Origin: Rhodoferax sp. OV413
Lineage (GTDB): Bacteria; Pseudomonadota; Gammaproteobacteria; Burkholderiales; Burkholderiaceae_C
Assembly (NCBI GenBank): GCA_945861195.1
Contig: CAMATS010000203.1
Span: forward strand, 1-5,208
Reading direction: 5' to 3'
DNA length: 5,208 bases
Part shown: one piece after another, positions 4,856 to 5,208 of the stretch
How the letters are laid out: each line of letters opens with the position of its first letter
Position numbering within the stretch: the first letter of the stretch is position 1
Position numbers and translations under genes: made by a program
The notes under the pieces: generated by a model
The model's input: only the letters and a program-made list of their open reading frames with translations
What the model was told of the DNA's origin: nothing
Databases searched by the model: none

Positions 4856-5208
4856 ATGAAACCACGTAAATTCATTTTGGCCGGATTTTTTTTGGTGCTG
4901 GCCATTGCCGCACTGGCTTACGCAAACCGCTTTTATTTTTTGCAGTACTCGCTGGGCATTTACAACGCCATCGCCTATCCCCGGGACGAGGCGCATCCAG
5001 TGCCTTGGGAGCAGGGTCCGTCCAGGCCGGACAAGCCACTCTCAGAGCGGCCGCCCAATATCATCGTGATCCTGGCCGACGACCTCGGCATGAATGACGT
5101 CACAACCTACGGGGCCGGGCGGTCCGCGCAGGGGGTTTCAACGCCGGGCATAGACGCCATTGCGCGTGAGGGGGTTCGTTTTGAGCGGGGCTATGCGGGC
5201 GCACCCAT
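4856..5208 (+). CDS. Membrane-anchored sulfatase-family protein (N-terminal 117 residues; runs off the window)
   Basis: This is a member of the alkaline phosphatase/sulfatase superfamily, hydrolases that cleave sulfate (or phosphate) esters. Residues 6-23 are a hydrophobic segment after MKPRK, giving either an uncleaved inner-membrane anchor or a signal peptide, so the catalytic domain should face the periplasm. The domain opens with PPNIIVILADDLGMNDVTTYG (66-86), where D75-D76 are the expected metal ligands. It continues with STPGIDAIAREGVRFERGYAGAP (95-117); the usual Asn of the TPNID motif is Gly here. The window ends just before the expected C/S-x-P-x-R active-site motif, so whether it carries the formylglycine cysteine cannot be seen, nor can the substrate. 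I chose ATG 4856 because it opens directly onto the anchor; the Shine-Dalgarno sequence is weak. A run of eight Ts (4886-4893) lies in codons 11-13. Confidence 0.85.
   Translation, partial: MKPRKFILAGFFLVLAIAALAYANRFYFLQYSLGIYNAIAYPRDEAHPVPWEQGPSRPDKPLSERPPNIIVILADDLGMNDVTTYGAGRSAQGVSTPGIDAIAREGVRFERGYAGAP

Overview
The window looks like a chromosomal segment of a GC-rich betaproteobacterium, most likely Burkholderiales and perhaps a Comamonadaceae relative (Rhodoferax/Polaromonas-like). This rests on protein style, on CTACAAT-type -10 boxes, and on the gene order small coiled-coil gene - zapA - 6S RNA. The genus assignment is inference, because no search could be run.

Left part (1-3960, minus strand): a vitamin B12 uptake and salvage operon read right to left. 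A cobalamin riboswitch (about 3960-3751) is followed by a terminator-like hairpin (3719-3684). Then come btuB (outer-membrane TonB-dependent cobalamin receptor, 3666-1810), a BtuF-like cobalamin-binding protein with no signal peptide (1802-993), cobU (adenosylcobinamide kinase/guanylyltransferase, 1000-395), and the start of a second, exported BtuF-like binding protein (395 to beyond base 1). The genes are separated by 7 nt or overlap by 8 and 1 nt, so they are almost certainly co-transcribed and translationally coupled, all under the riboswitch. Together they would import corrinoids across the outer membrane, capture them in the periplasm, and activate salvaged cobinamide as its GDP form. No permease or ATPase gene is visible here; they may lie beyond base 1.

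Right part (3961-5208, plus strand): a divergent promoter region of about 47 bp leads into a small ZapB-like coiled-coil gene (4008-4238), overlapping by 4 nt with zapA (4235-4570). These are cell-division (FtsZ-ring) genes. Next is ssrS, the 6S RNA (about 4622-4799), with its own TACAAT promoter and a clear long closing stem. After it comes the 5' end of a membrane-anchored sulfatase-family gene (4856 to beyond the window), in the place where many proteobacteria carry the 5-formyltetrahydrofolate cyclo-ligase gene.

I see no CRISPR array, insertion sequence, tRNA or rRNA. Most of the window is ordinary core-genome content. The points most worth checking are the predicted riboswitch kissing loop with the terminator hairpin, the leaderless binding protein beside cobU, and an AT-rich hairpin patch inside cobU.
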